Of a stretch of DNA of 64,000 bases, positions 24,472 through 36,858 are shown piece after piece. Position numbers and translations under genes: made by a program. Position 1 is the first letter of the stretch. Each line of letters opens with the position of its first letter. This stretch comes from Nissolia schottii (taxonomy: Eukaryota > Streptophyta > Magnoliopsida > Fabales > Fabaceae): the NCBI GenBank assembly GCA_003254905.1, contig QANU01053036.1:576382-640381 (forward strand), read 5' to 3'. The notes beneath the pieces are model-generated. The model made no database searches and had not been told where the DNA came from. It saw only the letters and a program-made list of their open reading frames with translations.

Positions 24472-25080
24472 ATTTTATATATTTATACATACACCATTAA
24501 TAATACACAAACTTTATTATCATGAGTAGGGGTGTCAAAACGGGCGGGCCAGGCCCGTCCGTTAAGGCTCGGCTCGTTAAGGCCTGCGGGCCTAAACGGG
24601 CCGGGCCAAAAATATACATATTTTTCAAGCCCGGCTCGTTTATGGTCGGTTTGCGGGCCTAAACGGGCCACCCATCAGCCCATTTATTTTTAAAAAAATA
24701 TTAAAAATTATAAAAAAATAAAGAAAAAGTTCAAAAAAAATCAAAAAAATTATTTAAAAATTATTTATAAAAAATTAACGGGTAAACGGGCCAGTCCGCT
24801 GGCCAAACGGGCTGGGCCTAAACGAGTCGGGCTTAAACGGGCCTGGCTAATTTTTTTTCAAATTTTCGCGGGCCTATTTTTTGCATGTAAAACCCGTTCA
24901 TTTAACCGGATAAACGGGCTGGACTCATTTAGACAGCCCTAATCATGAGTGCATAAACATTACAAACTTATAGACGATATTCTTAATTATATTTAATTAG
25001 GTGTATAAACATTACAAGCATTAAAACACAAATTTTATGTATATAAGTATATGATGTATGTATGATGTATATTTTTTGAT
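24472..25080. repeat. Dispersed anonymous repeat, copy 1 (split by the hAT element)
   Basis: The segments 24472-24526 and 24942-25080 together match 26385-26575. Shared words include acatacaccattaataatac, caaactttatt, cataaacattacaaactta and ttaaaacacaaatttt. The match continues directly across the hAT insertion point. Confidence 0.75.
24527..24941. mobile_element. 415-bp non-autonomous hAT element with perfect 8-bp target duplication
   Basis: The element starts TAGGGGTGTCAAAACGGGC and ends GACAGCCCTA. The complement of the right end, TAGGGCTGTCTAAATGAG, mirrors the start. It is flanked by atcatgag on both sides (24519-24526 and 24942-24949). The interior is rich in gggcc, cgggc and taaacgggcc words around an A/T-rich core and has no transposase. 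Eight-base duplications and this type of end are hallmarks of hAT elements. Confidence 0.88.
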
Positions 25081-26384
25081 GTACGTGTCGCAGGACTCTT
25101 TAAATTATAAATGAACTTAATTCAACTCAAACCAATTTTTAATTTTAGTTCATTCTAAGCACTAGTGAGAATTCCTCAATTTAGATATAAATCGGTTGCT
25201 ATCATATTTTCTATACATCGTATAGTTGTGTACCTTGCTTGCAACTATAACTGATATGTAGAATTATTTTTACCAAGAATATAATAAAGATAAAGAAAAC
25301 AATATCCAATAAAATAGAGGTAAGTGATACATTATCTTATCTAATATTTTGAATTTCATCGTTATCACATTCACTACGACTTTCATGTGTGTGATATGTC
25401 AATAGATAATTACATAAATAAAACCCAATAAGATTTCATAATATCCAAGTTTAATACAAATTAAATCTTAACCGGAACAAACTGTGGATATTCAAGTTTA
25501 TTTATTTAGTTTAAGTTTAAAAATTGATTTCTAACTGAACTCAATAAAGTCATCACATGTATTTAAGTATATGTAAAGACATATTTTCTTATTTTTAAAT
25601 AATTTTTTTATCATATTCTTATAATATAATCTAATTAGTTTTGTTATTGATATACTTCATCTTTTTTAATACTTATTTTGGTTGTATTAAATTTAAATAA
25701 CTGAAAAATGTTTTTTTCTTCTATTTTTTTGTTAATAACTTAATTAGATACATCTTTGTATAGTTTTAATGACAAATAACATTTAAGTTTTTTTTTTTTT
25801 TTAAAGATTTGGAAACAAGCTTGTGTCAAGTTAGACTTTTAAAACGGTCAAGTTAAGCCTTAGAAAAAACTTATAACAAATACTAAACTTATGCTCGGGC
25901 CAAATAATTTAAAAATAAATCATGTATATTTAAGTCAAAGTCTAGCCTACCTCACCTATTTCCATCCCAAAGAGGGTTGGCAGAAACAATTCTTTATTTA
26001 AAAAAAAAATGTTTAGCATTTCGGAGGGAAAAAGTTAAACGATATTATTTTTTGTGTTGCTCTATACAAGATATTATCGGATAACTATACAAGATATCAA
26101 TTAAAAAAAAAAGAAAGGATATTTGCTATAATTTAATTATGAGTTTTTTTTTTTTGACGGGGACAATTAAATTTTAAGTTGAATTTGTTATCATTATCAT
26201 ATTTATTTATTAGAAGAGTTAACTACGTGTATGATGTAAATAATTAAACAAGTAAAATCCAACAAAATCTTAACGAGATAAACTAAATTTGCGATAGTTA
26301 CGTTAATTTAAAACAAACTCAAATTTGATTGCTAACCTATCTCAATAAAACTCCATATATTCGAGTCTAAAAATATTACATGTA

Positions 26385-26575
26385 CACCCAATTTTATACA
26401 CCCATACATACACTATTAATAATGCACAAACTTTATTTTTACCAGTGCACAAATATTACAAACTTGTAAATGATACTCTCAACTATACTTAATTAAGTAC
26501 ACAAACATTACATGAGTTAAAACACAAATTTTTTGTATATAAGTACGAGGTATATGTATGGTGTATGATTCTTGG
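26385..26575. repeat. Dispersed anonymous repeat, copy 2 (uninterrupted)
   Basis: This direct-orientation relative of copy 1, about 1.9 kb away, lacks the hAT element. It reads caaactttatttttaccag then tgcacaaatattac where copy 1 carries the insertion. The repeat family itself is not recognised. Confidence 0.75.
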
Positions 26576-26973
26576 TGTAGATATTTGCGAAATCATTTGA
26601 GTCATACCCCATGCTATAGTAAAAAACTTATGCACCTATCCATTATAAACATTGTTCTTCGCATTATCCATTATTGCAGCAACAAGAACTCATATCCACA
26701 CACACACACACACACATATATATGACATTGTTTACTAGTTGTGCACAACTTTCCCAAATATTCTCATAATTCCTTAATGTTTTGAAGTAGCTACGATAAC
26801 ATCATTTGAACTAATATACTTGTTTTTTTTTTTCCAGCTACAAGTGAAATTAAGATTTCAAACCTACAAGTGAAATTAAAAGAACAAAGATACTAATAAA
26901 GAGAATTGAAATTCAAAGTCATTAAGAGCTTCATATTAAGAACCTTGCACACCACACATTGATGACACCTGAA

Positions 26974-28505
26974 TCATATTGCCCCAGAAGTCGTGTCCAT
27001 GGCCTCAATAAGCTTGTTGGCTATGGCACTTGCATACACTGATGAACCTTCACATATCTGCCCCATTAAAAGGGGAAAAAAGAAAAACTTAATGTCACAT
27101 TTAGTAATACACATGTACCAATATAAAAGCAAATTATAGTCAAAGAAATATTATTTGGAGACATCACAAAGAGAGATGGATATAAGAGATTTATGTCTAT
27201 ACATTCCTCTCGAAAATGTGTATCTTGAGATGTCTAGTTTTCAATGTACAAATAACATGTCTCTTATTATTAGACATCTAAAGAACATAGGACAAAGAAA
27301 TGGATGTAAAAGATTTGTGTCCATATATTGTTGTCTAATGTATCTTGAGATGTCTCAAGATTTCGATATATGAATACCATGTCCCTAATTATTATTATTC
27401 TTCAAACAATTTCACATGAAATTCAAATGCTAATGATAGTTTCTAACCAAGACCTTGGAGTTGAACATGAAGCTGCAGAAATCACCAATGCGGCCACCAG
27501 CAACATGCTGCAGATCAAGGTTGAGCTCATCCAAGACATGTGAGGCATGCACCAAGAAGAAACTGTTCCTCTTCCTCTGAACAAGCTTGACCGTGACCTC
27601 ATCGTCAATGATTCTCACATCAACCTCAGTCTCCTTTGATTTCCTCTGGATCCACGAGCTCCTCAGGCTGTCAATGTAGGAGTGACGATCATCACCAGGG
27701 TGGTCCTGCAACAATGGAGGAGGAGACCCTTTTGCTGCTTCTTGTTGTTCTGATTCTTCTGCTGTTGCTTCAACAACCTTCTTGTGCCTCTTGACCCTTT
27801 TCTTCTCAGCAAGTAACTTGAGCTCATTCACTGTCCTCACAAGCTCTCTGATATAGTTGTTAGCATCTTCCACCACAGATGCTCTGTCATTCTTCTTGGT
27901 TTCCACCAAGCACACAAATTAAACAAGAAGAAGATATCATGCATCAAAATGTGATTAGAGTATAATACCTTGGTGGGGTTAGGGATGAGATCCTTCAAGG
28001 CATCAAATTTGGTGCTCAAATCAACCCTCCTCTGCCTCTCAGTGGTGGTGCTTGGAAACTGCTTCCCCCTTCTCCCTCCTCTCTTCTTCTTACACCCCAA
28101 ATCCTGCGCAGCGAACTCAAAATCCCCATCAATGTTTCCCTCACCGCCCCCTAATCCAAACACATAACCAGCCCTCAGAGCAAAAGGGGGTGCCTGGAGG
28201 TTCAAATAGGATGGAAAAGGTGGCACCTTTATGCCGCTGCTTGGTGGGAACTGAAGGAGGTTAAGCAGATCTGGTGTTGCTGGAAGCTGCTGCTGCCGGT
28301 GATCAACAAAGGAGAGGTCTTGATTTGAACCGCCAGTGTGGTTGCTGCCACTGCCATCATTGAAACTGAGGTATGCGTTGAGACCCACATTCTCTGGACC
28401 AGTTTGGGTGAAGCAGTATAAGTACTCTTGTTCTTCTGACGATCTTGTGCTGTGCGGTGCCATCCTTGTTGCATTGGGATCAATGAAATCACTGCCTTCA
28501 TACAT
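26974..28505 (-). CDS. bHLH transcription factor, bHLH10/89/91 (EAT1/DTD) tapetum group
   Basis: The exons on the minus strand are 28505-27969, 27891-27454 and 27057-26974. All junctions are phase 0, giving 352 residues. The variable N-terminal half holds a hydrophobic patch ending in Gly-rich and Lys/Arg-rich segments (KKKRGGRRGK). The bHLH domain spans residues about 150-200: TTERQRRVDLSTKFDALKDL (basic region and helix 1), loop IPNPTK at the intron, then NDRASVV and YIRELVRTVNELK. The C-terminal domain ends FNSK|ICEGSSVYASAIANKL. That ending is typical of Arabidopsis bHLH10/89/91 and rice EAT1, which act in the tapetum. I infer a nuclear role in anther development. One oddity is helix 2, which reads VVEDANNYIREL where relatives usually have an Ile/Asp pair before Tyr. 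Intron 1 is 77 bp and intron 2 is 396 bp. Confidence 0.88.
27150..27385. repeat. Imperfect direct duplication inside intron 2 of the bHLH gene
   Basis: Two blocks share aaagagagatggatataaga versus aaagaaatggatgtaaaaga, then gtgtatcttgagatgtct versus atgtatcttgagatgtct and aacatgtctcttattatta versus accatgtccctaattatta. The period is about 125 bp. The blocks may be the two halves of a small element. No target duplication was found. Confidence 0.55.
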
Positions 28506-30343
28506 TTTCTTTTTCTCGGGTTATGTTCCTCTGCTAACAAAATCAACTTGTCAATTTCACGAGTTAGAAGGCAATTTTCACTCACTGATGCTTTTTCCCT
28601 CTTTTATTTGTTTCTATTTCTATTAAAACTAACCAAGGTTTTTTCCTATTTTTTAACTCTCATAAATAGTCATGCTACTCAATTTGTTTATTTTCAATAA
28701 TAGAAGTGGTTTTTATAGAGGGTTAGAAAAATGCATCATGTAACAAAGGTTACAAAGAATTATATGGTGCGCATGACCAAGTGCCATAGAAGGAATGACA
28801 TGAGGGGGTGTGAAATGACCAAAAGGGGTCTTCAATTTCTGTTACTTGTTGTGCAGATTCCCGTCATGTGGGCCCCACAAAATCGTCTCCTCCGTATATC
28901 ATCAGATATTTCAATCTTCCACTACTGCAGAGGCTGCAGCAGCATATTTCCGTTGTTTTCAAAGATGCCGGTTGAAAAAATAATAAAATTGGTAGAAAGT
29001 TAATAACTATTTGATTTGATGAAGGTAAAAAGAAAATATTTTCGTATTTAATAACAATATTATCTTCCCATCCAATGCCTTATGCATGAGGTACCTACAA
29101 GAACAATGAGAAGATGAGAATTTTAACAACTCAGCATAATTTGAAAAAGGAAAACAAAAGGGGGGGACACGTGTGAGCATGTGATTATGTTATGTATGTA
29201 CGTTGATTATTTATTGTTCAAGTTAATTGAACGAAAAAGAATGAAGACAAGAGGAAGGTCTAACAGGTTGAACAAGTCTCTCTCTCCCTCACCAACATGT
29301 GTGCAAAGACTTGCATACTTATTTTTTGTTAAGATTATTTTTATAATAAAAATTGTAACAGGCATTGCTCTTGTAATTTTAAGAGATAAAACATTAAAAG
29401 TAAAAATATACGATAAGTAAATTGACTCGTTTACCTGTGTTGACTTAAACCTACCTGCAAGTTATAGGATAGAGTTGGGCCAAATTTAACTGATCTGCAC
29501 CTTGATAGAGTCAAGAGACGGGTGATCGATTCACAAAACTGACCTAGCCCACCTACCAAACTATCCCACTGTTATACTTTTTTTTATCATATAAACCCTG
29601 CTTATTTACACATATATCACCCCATGCAATTTAGGCGTCTAAGTACTATTCTTTAAGAAGGAAAAAAAAAAGAATAAAAAAAATCCCAATTCTGTCTTAC
29701 AGAATGCAAAGTTTTCAAGTTACATCCAAAAACATTGTATTGTGGAGTAGAGAGAGAGAGAGGAAAAAGAACTCTTCCATTAAAAGTGAAGTCCCATGTT
29801 AACAAGCTTGCGGAGAAATATGTGCAAATGTGTAAAGCATGACCCAATAATAATTCATTTATACATGCCTTGATGTGATTGTTTTTCTTGACTTCAAATA
29901 TTCTATTTTACACATCATACGTTGATAGCCCTTATTCACAAGCCATATGTATAGTTTGCGTTTAGGCCACAACTTAAATAATTTGAGAAAAGGCATGAAT
30001 CATAGTCAATCACTATTCACCCATTTTAATATCTTAGGCTTTACCTCATCAAAATCTCATCAAAATCATCATGACCAGATCCTTATACATACCAACGGAA
30101 AGCCATTACTGGCGGTCGTATTCTATCGTATTCACGTAATGGAGCTTTCCAATTAGAGATCGTAACATTATAATTGTTCTTGCTTCTTCCCCACTAAGTC
30201 CTCAATTGAGGAGAAGGAACCTCTTCCTTCAAACAATCATCATCATCATGCCTTCTTTTAATAATCACGTAATAATCATTCAACACCAATATTTAATTTC
30301 TTCTTCCTTCCTTGAATCTCTTTGATCACAAACCAATTTAATT
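28506..30343. other. Divergent intergenic region between the bHLH gene and the small gene at 30344
   Basis: No coding region is supported. It holds the promoters of two divergently transcribed genes. I see no repeat with defined ends; 29460-29560 has the composition of a decayed DNA transposon but no readable termini. Confidence 0.55.
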
Positions 30344-30856
30344 ATGGAAGAAGATTGGAACATGCTTGGTTCTGATTGTGTTGTCATATCATGTTGTTGC
30401 CAATGCTTGATGCTGCAAATCCTTGTCTTTGTGTTGATCAAGCTTCCCTACAAGATTGTGAGGAGAACAAGAAGATTTGTTAAGAGAAAGTTTTGTGGAA
30501 AGAAGAGAAGCGATGATGGTCATAGATTTGTGCATAGTGAAATGGGGTCTTACAAGGATGTGCTTGTGAGGATTCATGAGAAATCTATTAGATTTGAGGC
30601 AGAGATGATGATGGAAGTACTACGAGATGATGAATCAAGACATAATTGTGGGAATTGTACTATGGATGAAGTTGAGAAGGTGATGGAGGGGTTTTATGAA
30701 AATGGGGAGTTAGCATTTGGAATTTGGGGTAGGAAGAGATCTTGGGGTGTTCCTACTACTACCATTGTCACCGATGATCATATTAATGATGATCATGATG
30801 ATAGTTTTGTAAGATATCAAATAATTGATTTTGTTGATTCCTTAGCTTACGCATAA
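30344..30856 (+). CDS. Small single-exon plant protein of unknown function
   Basis: An intact 170-residue frame starts at an ATG in the context aattATGGAAGAAG. I do not recognise a named family. The N-terminus has a Cys-rich hydrophobic segment (residues about 12-35: CVVISCCCQCLMLQILVFVL) that could be a membrane anchor or be lipidated. A strongly basic stretch follows (VRRTRRFVKRKFCGKKR, about 39-55). The middle is acidic and helical (EAEMMMEVLRDDE, DEVEKVMEGFYENGELAFG) and the tail contains HINDDHDDS. Codon use is clean and there are no internal stops, so I regard it as a real gene. A hydrophobic start followed by basic residues suggests attachment to the cytosolic face of a membrane, which is an inference only. 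Confidence 0.7.
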   Translation: MEEDWNMLGSDCVVISCCCQCLMLQILVFVLIKLPYKIVRRTRRFVKRKFCGKKRSDDGHRFVHSEMGSYKDVLVRIHEKSIRFEAEMMMEVLRDDESRHNCGNCTMDEVEKVMEGFYENGELAFGIWGRKRSWGVPTTTIVTDDHINDDHDDSFVRYQIIDFVDSLAYA

Positions 30857-33800
30857 AATCGTAATATATCTAGTCCTCTATAATGTGACGAGTCATGATT
30901 TAATTCACAATTAACAAATTTATTCGCATTTAGAGTTTGACCATGTCTCGGATAGGATTGATTCACAATTAACAAATATACTCGCATTTAGAGTTTTGAC
31001 GAGTCATGTGAAAATTAGTAATGTTCAAATTTAGTTTTGAATAGTAAAATCATTCTTTAATTTTGTGAATCAACTTTTAAGTAACTATGTGCTTTCATTT
31101 TATTTGTATTAATGATACTTTAACTTCTTCTCTCACCTATTAATTCCATTATGATTTTAATTAGTTGATTTGAAGTCACGAGATTATTTACAAACTCCTT
31201 TATCTTTAGACTAATCTTTAGAAAAATGTTATATGGATCCAAAATTTTCAATGAGTGTGGATCTATTTTTATTGATGGGTCACGTTATTTAGCTTGACAA
31301 ACTGAATATACAAATAGCACAACCTAAAATCAAGGGATGCTCGTAAGGGTGGGAACAGGTCAAGCTTGTGTTGCAACCCATTGGCCTGAGCCTAACTTGT
31401 GGCCTATGATAGGCTTTATTTTTAGGCCTAAGTTTGATCTAACTAAAAGCCTATCCTGACCTGAAACTTGTTTAACAAGCCTACAATTTAAAATATACTA
31501 CTAGTCCAAGAGCTTAAACCAACAGAATAAGGCCTTCATTAAATCATTGAGAAATTGAGAGCAAGAGAATCTAAGGAAGAAATTGAGAGAAAAATGCAAA
31601 AGGATGATTTGATTTTATGGATTTTTTTTAAAGGTTCACCATCTATCAAAAAGAGACCACGCCCTTGGCCATGGTGTGTTAAATGTAGACGACGCAAACA
31701 AGCAAAGACGGTGAAACGGCGGTTGCACCGCGTGAGTGTGTGATGATGGCCGGCGGTTGTGGTCATTGTAGTTGGGGACTTCGACTGCAACTTGAGTTTT
31801 TGAGCACGGAGGTGTTTTGAGTGAAAGATGCGACTAAGAGAAATGAGAGGGGGTAAAGAAAAGTAACTTAGATCTAGGGTTATGTTTCGTTATGTTTTCC
31901 TAATTTTTGTTAAAAATATGATAAATAATTTATATATTTATTAGCTATGGATATCATATCAACATAGAAGCCCTGCACAATTGTAGATAGTCTGTAGGGA
32001 TCATTTGAGTAACTAGTGTTCAAATCCAAGACTCCACATACTATATTTTTACCTTAAACCCTAAATACATGATTTATACATAGCTCGGTCTATCATGCCT
32101 AATAGGCTATGAGACAAGCCTGGCCTCTTTAACTTAACAACCTTTACAAAAGGCCTGAGTATGTCGGTCCTTGTCATGCCTCTTGGCATGTTCCCATCCC
32201 AAGTGCTTGTTTTTATTGGTACATCAAAAATAAAAAGTGGAAATATAAACAATCAACCAAGCTAAATGTGTGGCACACTTGTCATGCAGAAATTTGTCTT
32301 ACAATACAACATTTTTCATTTATTGATTTGCGTTTTCGCTATTTCCAAATTAATACACCATACATACACCTGTATTAATATACAATGGGCCCTACATAAT
32401 AACTACTAACTCCACCCTCACTCTCAATCTCACTCACTAACGCGTCAAATACACGCGTAAACTTCCTGCTTCCACTTTCTTGTCTTGAAAATAAGGATTG
32501 AAAACACAAACTGTTTGGTTTTCTCTCTTCACTCTCATCACTCGATCTCTTTGTTCTCTCTTCATTCTCATCATCTCTCGTCGCTCTCGTCTCTCTTCTA
32601 CAAACTCATCGTGCTCTATGCACAACTATGTACCAAACTCAATCAAATATCCCACAAGGACACAAATACTAATGAGTACATTGAAATTGAGTTCACTGTT
32701 TAGGGTTTTGTTCTTCGATTTACTTTCCATCTAACTTTATAATTTATTGGTGTATGTACGTGTGTACGAGTTTAGGTTATACGCAAAGCATTGTGTAAAG
32801 ATTGTGAACTAATTTATGTTTGAGTAAAATCACAGTGTTGTACACAAGTACGTAATGTTTGTGCACTCTGTCATATAAAGTTTCTGCAATAAGTCATATA
32901 AAGTTTGTGAACTCCAATCAGATATCATATCTGCAATATTACTTTACTATACATTAAGTAATATGCATATATGTAAAGTATATGCATTAGAATGTATAAA
33001 CGTGTGAGTAAAAGCTTTTGAATTAAATTCGTGATGTTAATTGTTCATTGCTATAGAAATGACTCCTCCACAATCACTCAAATGGACAGTTGTTGCTAAG
33101 GACGCCGGCAAAAATGCTTCGCACAATCCAACACCAATGCAAAGTTTGTGCACAATGTCATATAAAATTTGTACTGTAACGTTTGTGCACTTAAGTTTTA
33201 TGTTGTAATGTATGTCACTAACACTCTTCATTATCCACTTTTCACTTTAATTTTCTAAGTTACCCTCATTCCTCACTCTTAATGGAAGTGCAAATAGTCA
33301 TCTTGTTTGGTGAGTTATCAGTTATCACATTCACTCAACAAATTTATTCATTAATTTATTTAAAATATTTTTTTCATAGCTTGTTTTTATTTATTTTATG
33401 ATTGAATTGTTAATGGATCAAATAATTAAGCAACAAAGCAACAATAATACACCGGTCTTGTGCCCCAAAAAAATACTAAGTAAATTAGCAAAAATATTTT
33501 ACATTAATTTTTTCATAAAATAACAATAGAATACATTTTTTAAGAAAAAATATATAAAATAATATAGATATAGCATATATTTATTAACATGATAATAAAA
33601 CTAGTTTGGAGATTGAATTCAGTCTTTTACTTCACATGTTTTTTAAGATATTTCTTTTATATATTTTTAAAGAGAGTTTATGGTTACTCTTATGTCATCT
33701 CTATCTAATTAAATTTTATTTAATTTATCCAATACTATTCTTCCTTCTTTAATAAAATTAATTGTTTAAAATATTTTATTATAAGTCATGATTTTATTTA

Positions 33801-34009
33801 TAAATTTTAAGTTCTTTTAGTTTTTAAAACCATTGTTGATTTTAAATTTTTATAAACTAAATATATAATGAATTTATAAATTTATTTATTTAATATGAGT
33901 TTGAATCTTAAGTAAATATTTTTTTCTTTTTTAAAACGTCATTCTTTATCTTTTTCAATTAATTGAGAATTTAGAAAAATGCTTAACTTCAGGATTTTAT
34001 TCTTTTAAT
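30857..34009. other. Intergenic DNA with one hAT-like element
   Basis: Apart from the element at 31345-32202, I see no gene. The pyrimidine-rich stretch at 32510-32610 yields Ser/Leu-rich frames in several phases and is not coding. The segment 32860-33200 repeats the words tgtcatataaa and gtttgtg several times. The rest is AT-rich. Confidence 0.55.
31345..32202. mobile_element. 858-bp hAT-like non-autonomous element
   Basis: The left end reads aagggtgggaacaggtcaag. The complement of the right end reads ttgggatgggaacatgccaa, so the inverted ends match with drift. The next interior words on both sides are of the ggcctnnnnaggc type. The flanking 8-mers atgctcgt (31337-31344) and gtgcttgt (32203-32210) agree at six positions, consistent with an old 8-bp duplication. 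A GC-richer centre (31660-31760) carries no recognisable gene. Confidence 0.6.
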
Positions 34010-34014
34010 AAAAG

Positions 34015-34454
34015 TGTTAGAAAATAAGAACACCATCATGTCAAATTACTAGAATAGGATTTCATAATTTACCTGGATCCATCATGGCAGTTGATTGAAA
34101 TTCCTTACAGCAATTGATCATGAATAATAGCGTTGGATTGTGAATCCAAGAAGCTTGGCTTAGCTGCTGTTGGAAGAGAACAGAGAGAAGAAACCACGAA
34201 TGGAATGAAGAGTTTTTACGTTCTATTCCAAAAGTCAGATACCAACCTTAAGCGGTTACCTTTTTATTCTTAATAGGGCAGAATAAAAAACTTACAAATG
34301 AGTAGACGTAGGGGCTCTCCATTTATTAGTCAATGATGAGTCTAACCCACCTATCATCAGTTAGCCCAAACACATGAACACAATGTTCTGACAACTAAGT
34401 TAATATGGACAAATTACTAATTTATGCATGTCCACAAAAATAATTGTTCCAACA
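34015..34454 (-). repeat. Left LTR (3' LTR of the minus-strand element)
   Basis: A 440-bp repeat bounded by TG...CA, with matching text in the right LTR (for example gaagagtttttacgttctat and ccatttattagtcaatgatg). Confidence 0.95.
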
Positions 34455-34472
34455 TTCTCCCACTTGGACAAC
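34455..34472 (-). promoter_or_regulatory. Polypurine tract of the LTR element
   Basis: The plus strand reads ttctcccacttggacaac directly after the left LTR. Its complement contains the purine-rich AAGTGGGAGAA abutting the LTR, as expected for plus-strand priming. A second, near-identical block, cattctcccacttgaattg, occurs internally at about 36975. Confidence 0.75.
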
Positions 34473-36813
34473 ATAAATTAAATTATAAAATGAAACAATA
34501 ATCTAGATCAACTCACAATATGTGACCACAATAAATGCCAGAATAATATCGTTTTTAATCACAAGATCCAAAATGAAATGTATAAGTATTTCATTACTGT
34601 AGAAAATCACACTCGAAGGAGCGACGATATCATACAGAAACAAAAAAAAAACACTACATTTTAGTGACCTTTTTATGAATGTGAAAGATATTTGTCCCAA
34701 TCATATGCCCAAGCTGCTATATGAGATTAAAGAATAATCTCATTACAATAACAACATGAGACTGGGCCTACAATGTCTCAATATTATGCCATTATACAAA
34801 AATAATATACATAAGTTCAATTGCACAAATCAGAATAAACAAAAATGGCAATGCAAGATAATTATCGTCACATTAGTCAATAATTATTGTCAAACATTTC
34901 AATAAAATGACAATATAACACATGAGGTCCAAAAGAAAATTACATATGGAATAAAACTCTCACTAAACCAATATATCAAAAGGCTTCATTATATACATGT
35001 TACATGCTCAAAAGAGTTGCATACGCCCCATATGCCTTTTTTTGAGATGCAACAAGATATTTCAACACAAATATTGAGACTAGGTCCAATATGTCTCAAT
35101 TATATGCCATTACACAAAATTTCTCAATAATTAAGCTAGGCAGACTTAAATGGCATTCACAATAATATGAGGTCACAACGAACCTACAGAACAAACTCTC
35201 CTAACCCAAAACATCAAAATGAAACTCATTATACCCTTATAGGTTGCTAGCCATTGATTAGGAGATCAACAACAACATGTTCTGTAGTAACTTAATCGAC
35301 AAGAGTCTACCACAATATGCCATATATGAAAAGAAAGGACACAATAATATATAGCAAAAATCACAACATGCCATATTTATAAAACGAAAGTGCACAATAA
35401 TATATGGCAAAACATTATTTAGTCTTAAGACAATAATGACAATATATATTACTCCCTCTATTCCAACATATTAAAACAAACACAAAATTTTCATTAGAGA
35501 TGACAATTAAAAAAAAACTCTAATGGTTTAACAAGTGATGGTGGGATTTATGAAAAACTCTATTGTAGAGTACTTAATGTGAGTCCAATAGCTCAGTATT
35601 ATTTTATTTGCAACCAAATTATAAAAACAGATAGAAACAGCCAATTGCAGAGTCACAAAGACAATGTTTATCACAAAATTTCACAAAATTAGTCTCACGT
35701 GCTCTACCTATAAACCTTAACGAGATCATAAGCGTCTATTTTTACAACAAATATCTTGTCTTTGTTATCGTAAACTCAAAAGATAACAAATCAATACTCG
35801 TCTGAGCATAAAATTAATATAACAACAGCAGAGGCAATTTGGACATACACTCAATAACAATTAAGGACATAACACAATATCAAGTCTCTAACTCCCACTA
35901 AACAAAATGTCAATATGCAGAGGAGTAACAATACAATCAAAGAGACTTAACAATGTTCTTAATTAAGGTTCTAAAATTTAAAGCGACGATAGATCAATAG
36001 GTAGAGAAAATCATAAACCCAAATAATATCTGCACACGTATTAATGATTTTCTCATGTTCAATTAATTGGGTAGCTAATTGAACTAGAGCACTTATATCA
36101 TTGCAATCCCGATGAAGGGTCTTGAATCACAATATACAAGTCTCTCACTTAATAGAGAAAAATAATAATACTAATACTGAAAAATTACTTACAATATATA
36201 TATATATATAAAATATAATTAAATTATTTTTCTCTATCACACAATGATTATGTCAAATAATGTTACACCGAAGGGTATGCCCATTATTTACACAATCCAA
36301 CAACATTCGTAATCCATTAAAAATAATAACAACAATAATGATAATAAATTTTATTTAACAATGATAAATTTCACCAAAAGTGAAAACAAAATTAATGAAA
36401 TTTTCACATTTCTACAAAATTCTCAATGAAGCTCTCTCATGCAATGTAATTCCTTTGGGAAATCTCAATATTATAGTGCATGTGCAGAGTCTTCTCACAA
36501 GTATTATTAATACAATTCTCAATATCACACAATAACAAAATTGAAATATTTATAGTGGGTAAACACTCAACCAAAAAAGGAGCACATAACATTATTTAAT
36601 AAATGATAATTAGTGAACAAAGCTCCTTAAAAACACAATGTGGCTAGTCAAACAAAGCATAGAGATATTGTCAAAATTAAAATAATTTCTCCATGACAAA
36701 AATTATTTTACCCAAAAAGAATAGCATTTTGACGACAACAGAATTTTACTATAAGCAGCGGAAGCATAAATAATTGCACAATTATTGTAAATTTTATCAC
36801 AATTGTCAGAGTG

Positions 36814-36814
<1 letters not shown>

Positions 36815-36855
<41 letters not shown>
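36815..36855. repeat. (TA)n microsatellite inside the LTR element
   Basis: An unbroken run of about 20 TA units. Confidence 0.95.

Positions 36856-36858
<3 letters not shown>

Larger units (their letters stand above)
23403..26973. other. Repeat-rich intergenic DNA between AAPT and the bHLH gene (tail to tail)
   Basis: No gene is seen. It contains the AAPT 3' flank, a hAT element (24527-24941) and two direct copies of an anonymous repeat (about 24472-25080 and 26385-26575). A (CA)n run lies at about 26698-26715. The rest is AT-rich. Confidence 0.65.

Noticed and set aside
28052..28700. Plus-strand frames across the bHLH gene
   Set aside because: They are the antisense shadow of the well-supported bHLH exon 1 and its upstream region.
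32485..32734. Overlapping plus-strand frames of 72 and 78 residues
   Set aside because: They come from a pyrimidine-rich tract (tctctct and tcattctcatc words) and are Ser/Leu low complexity in every frame.
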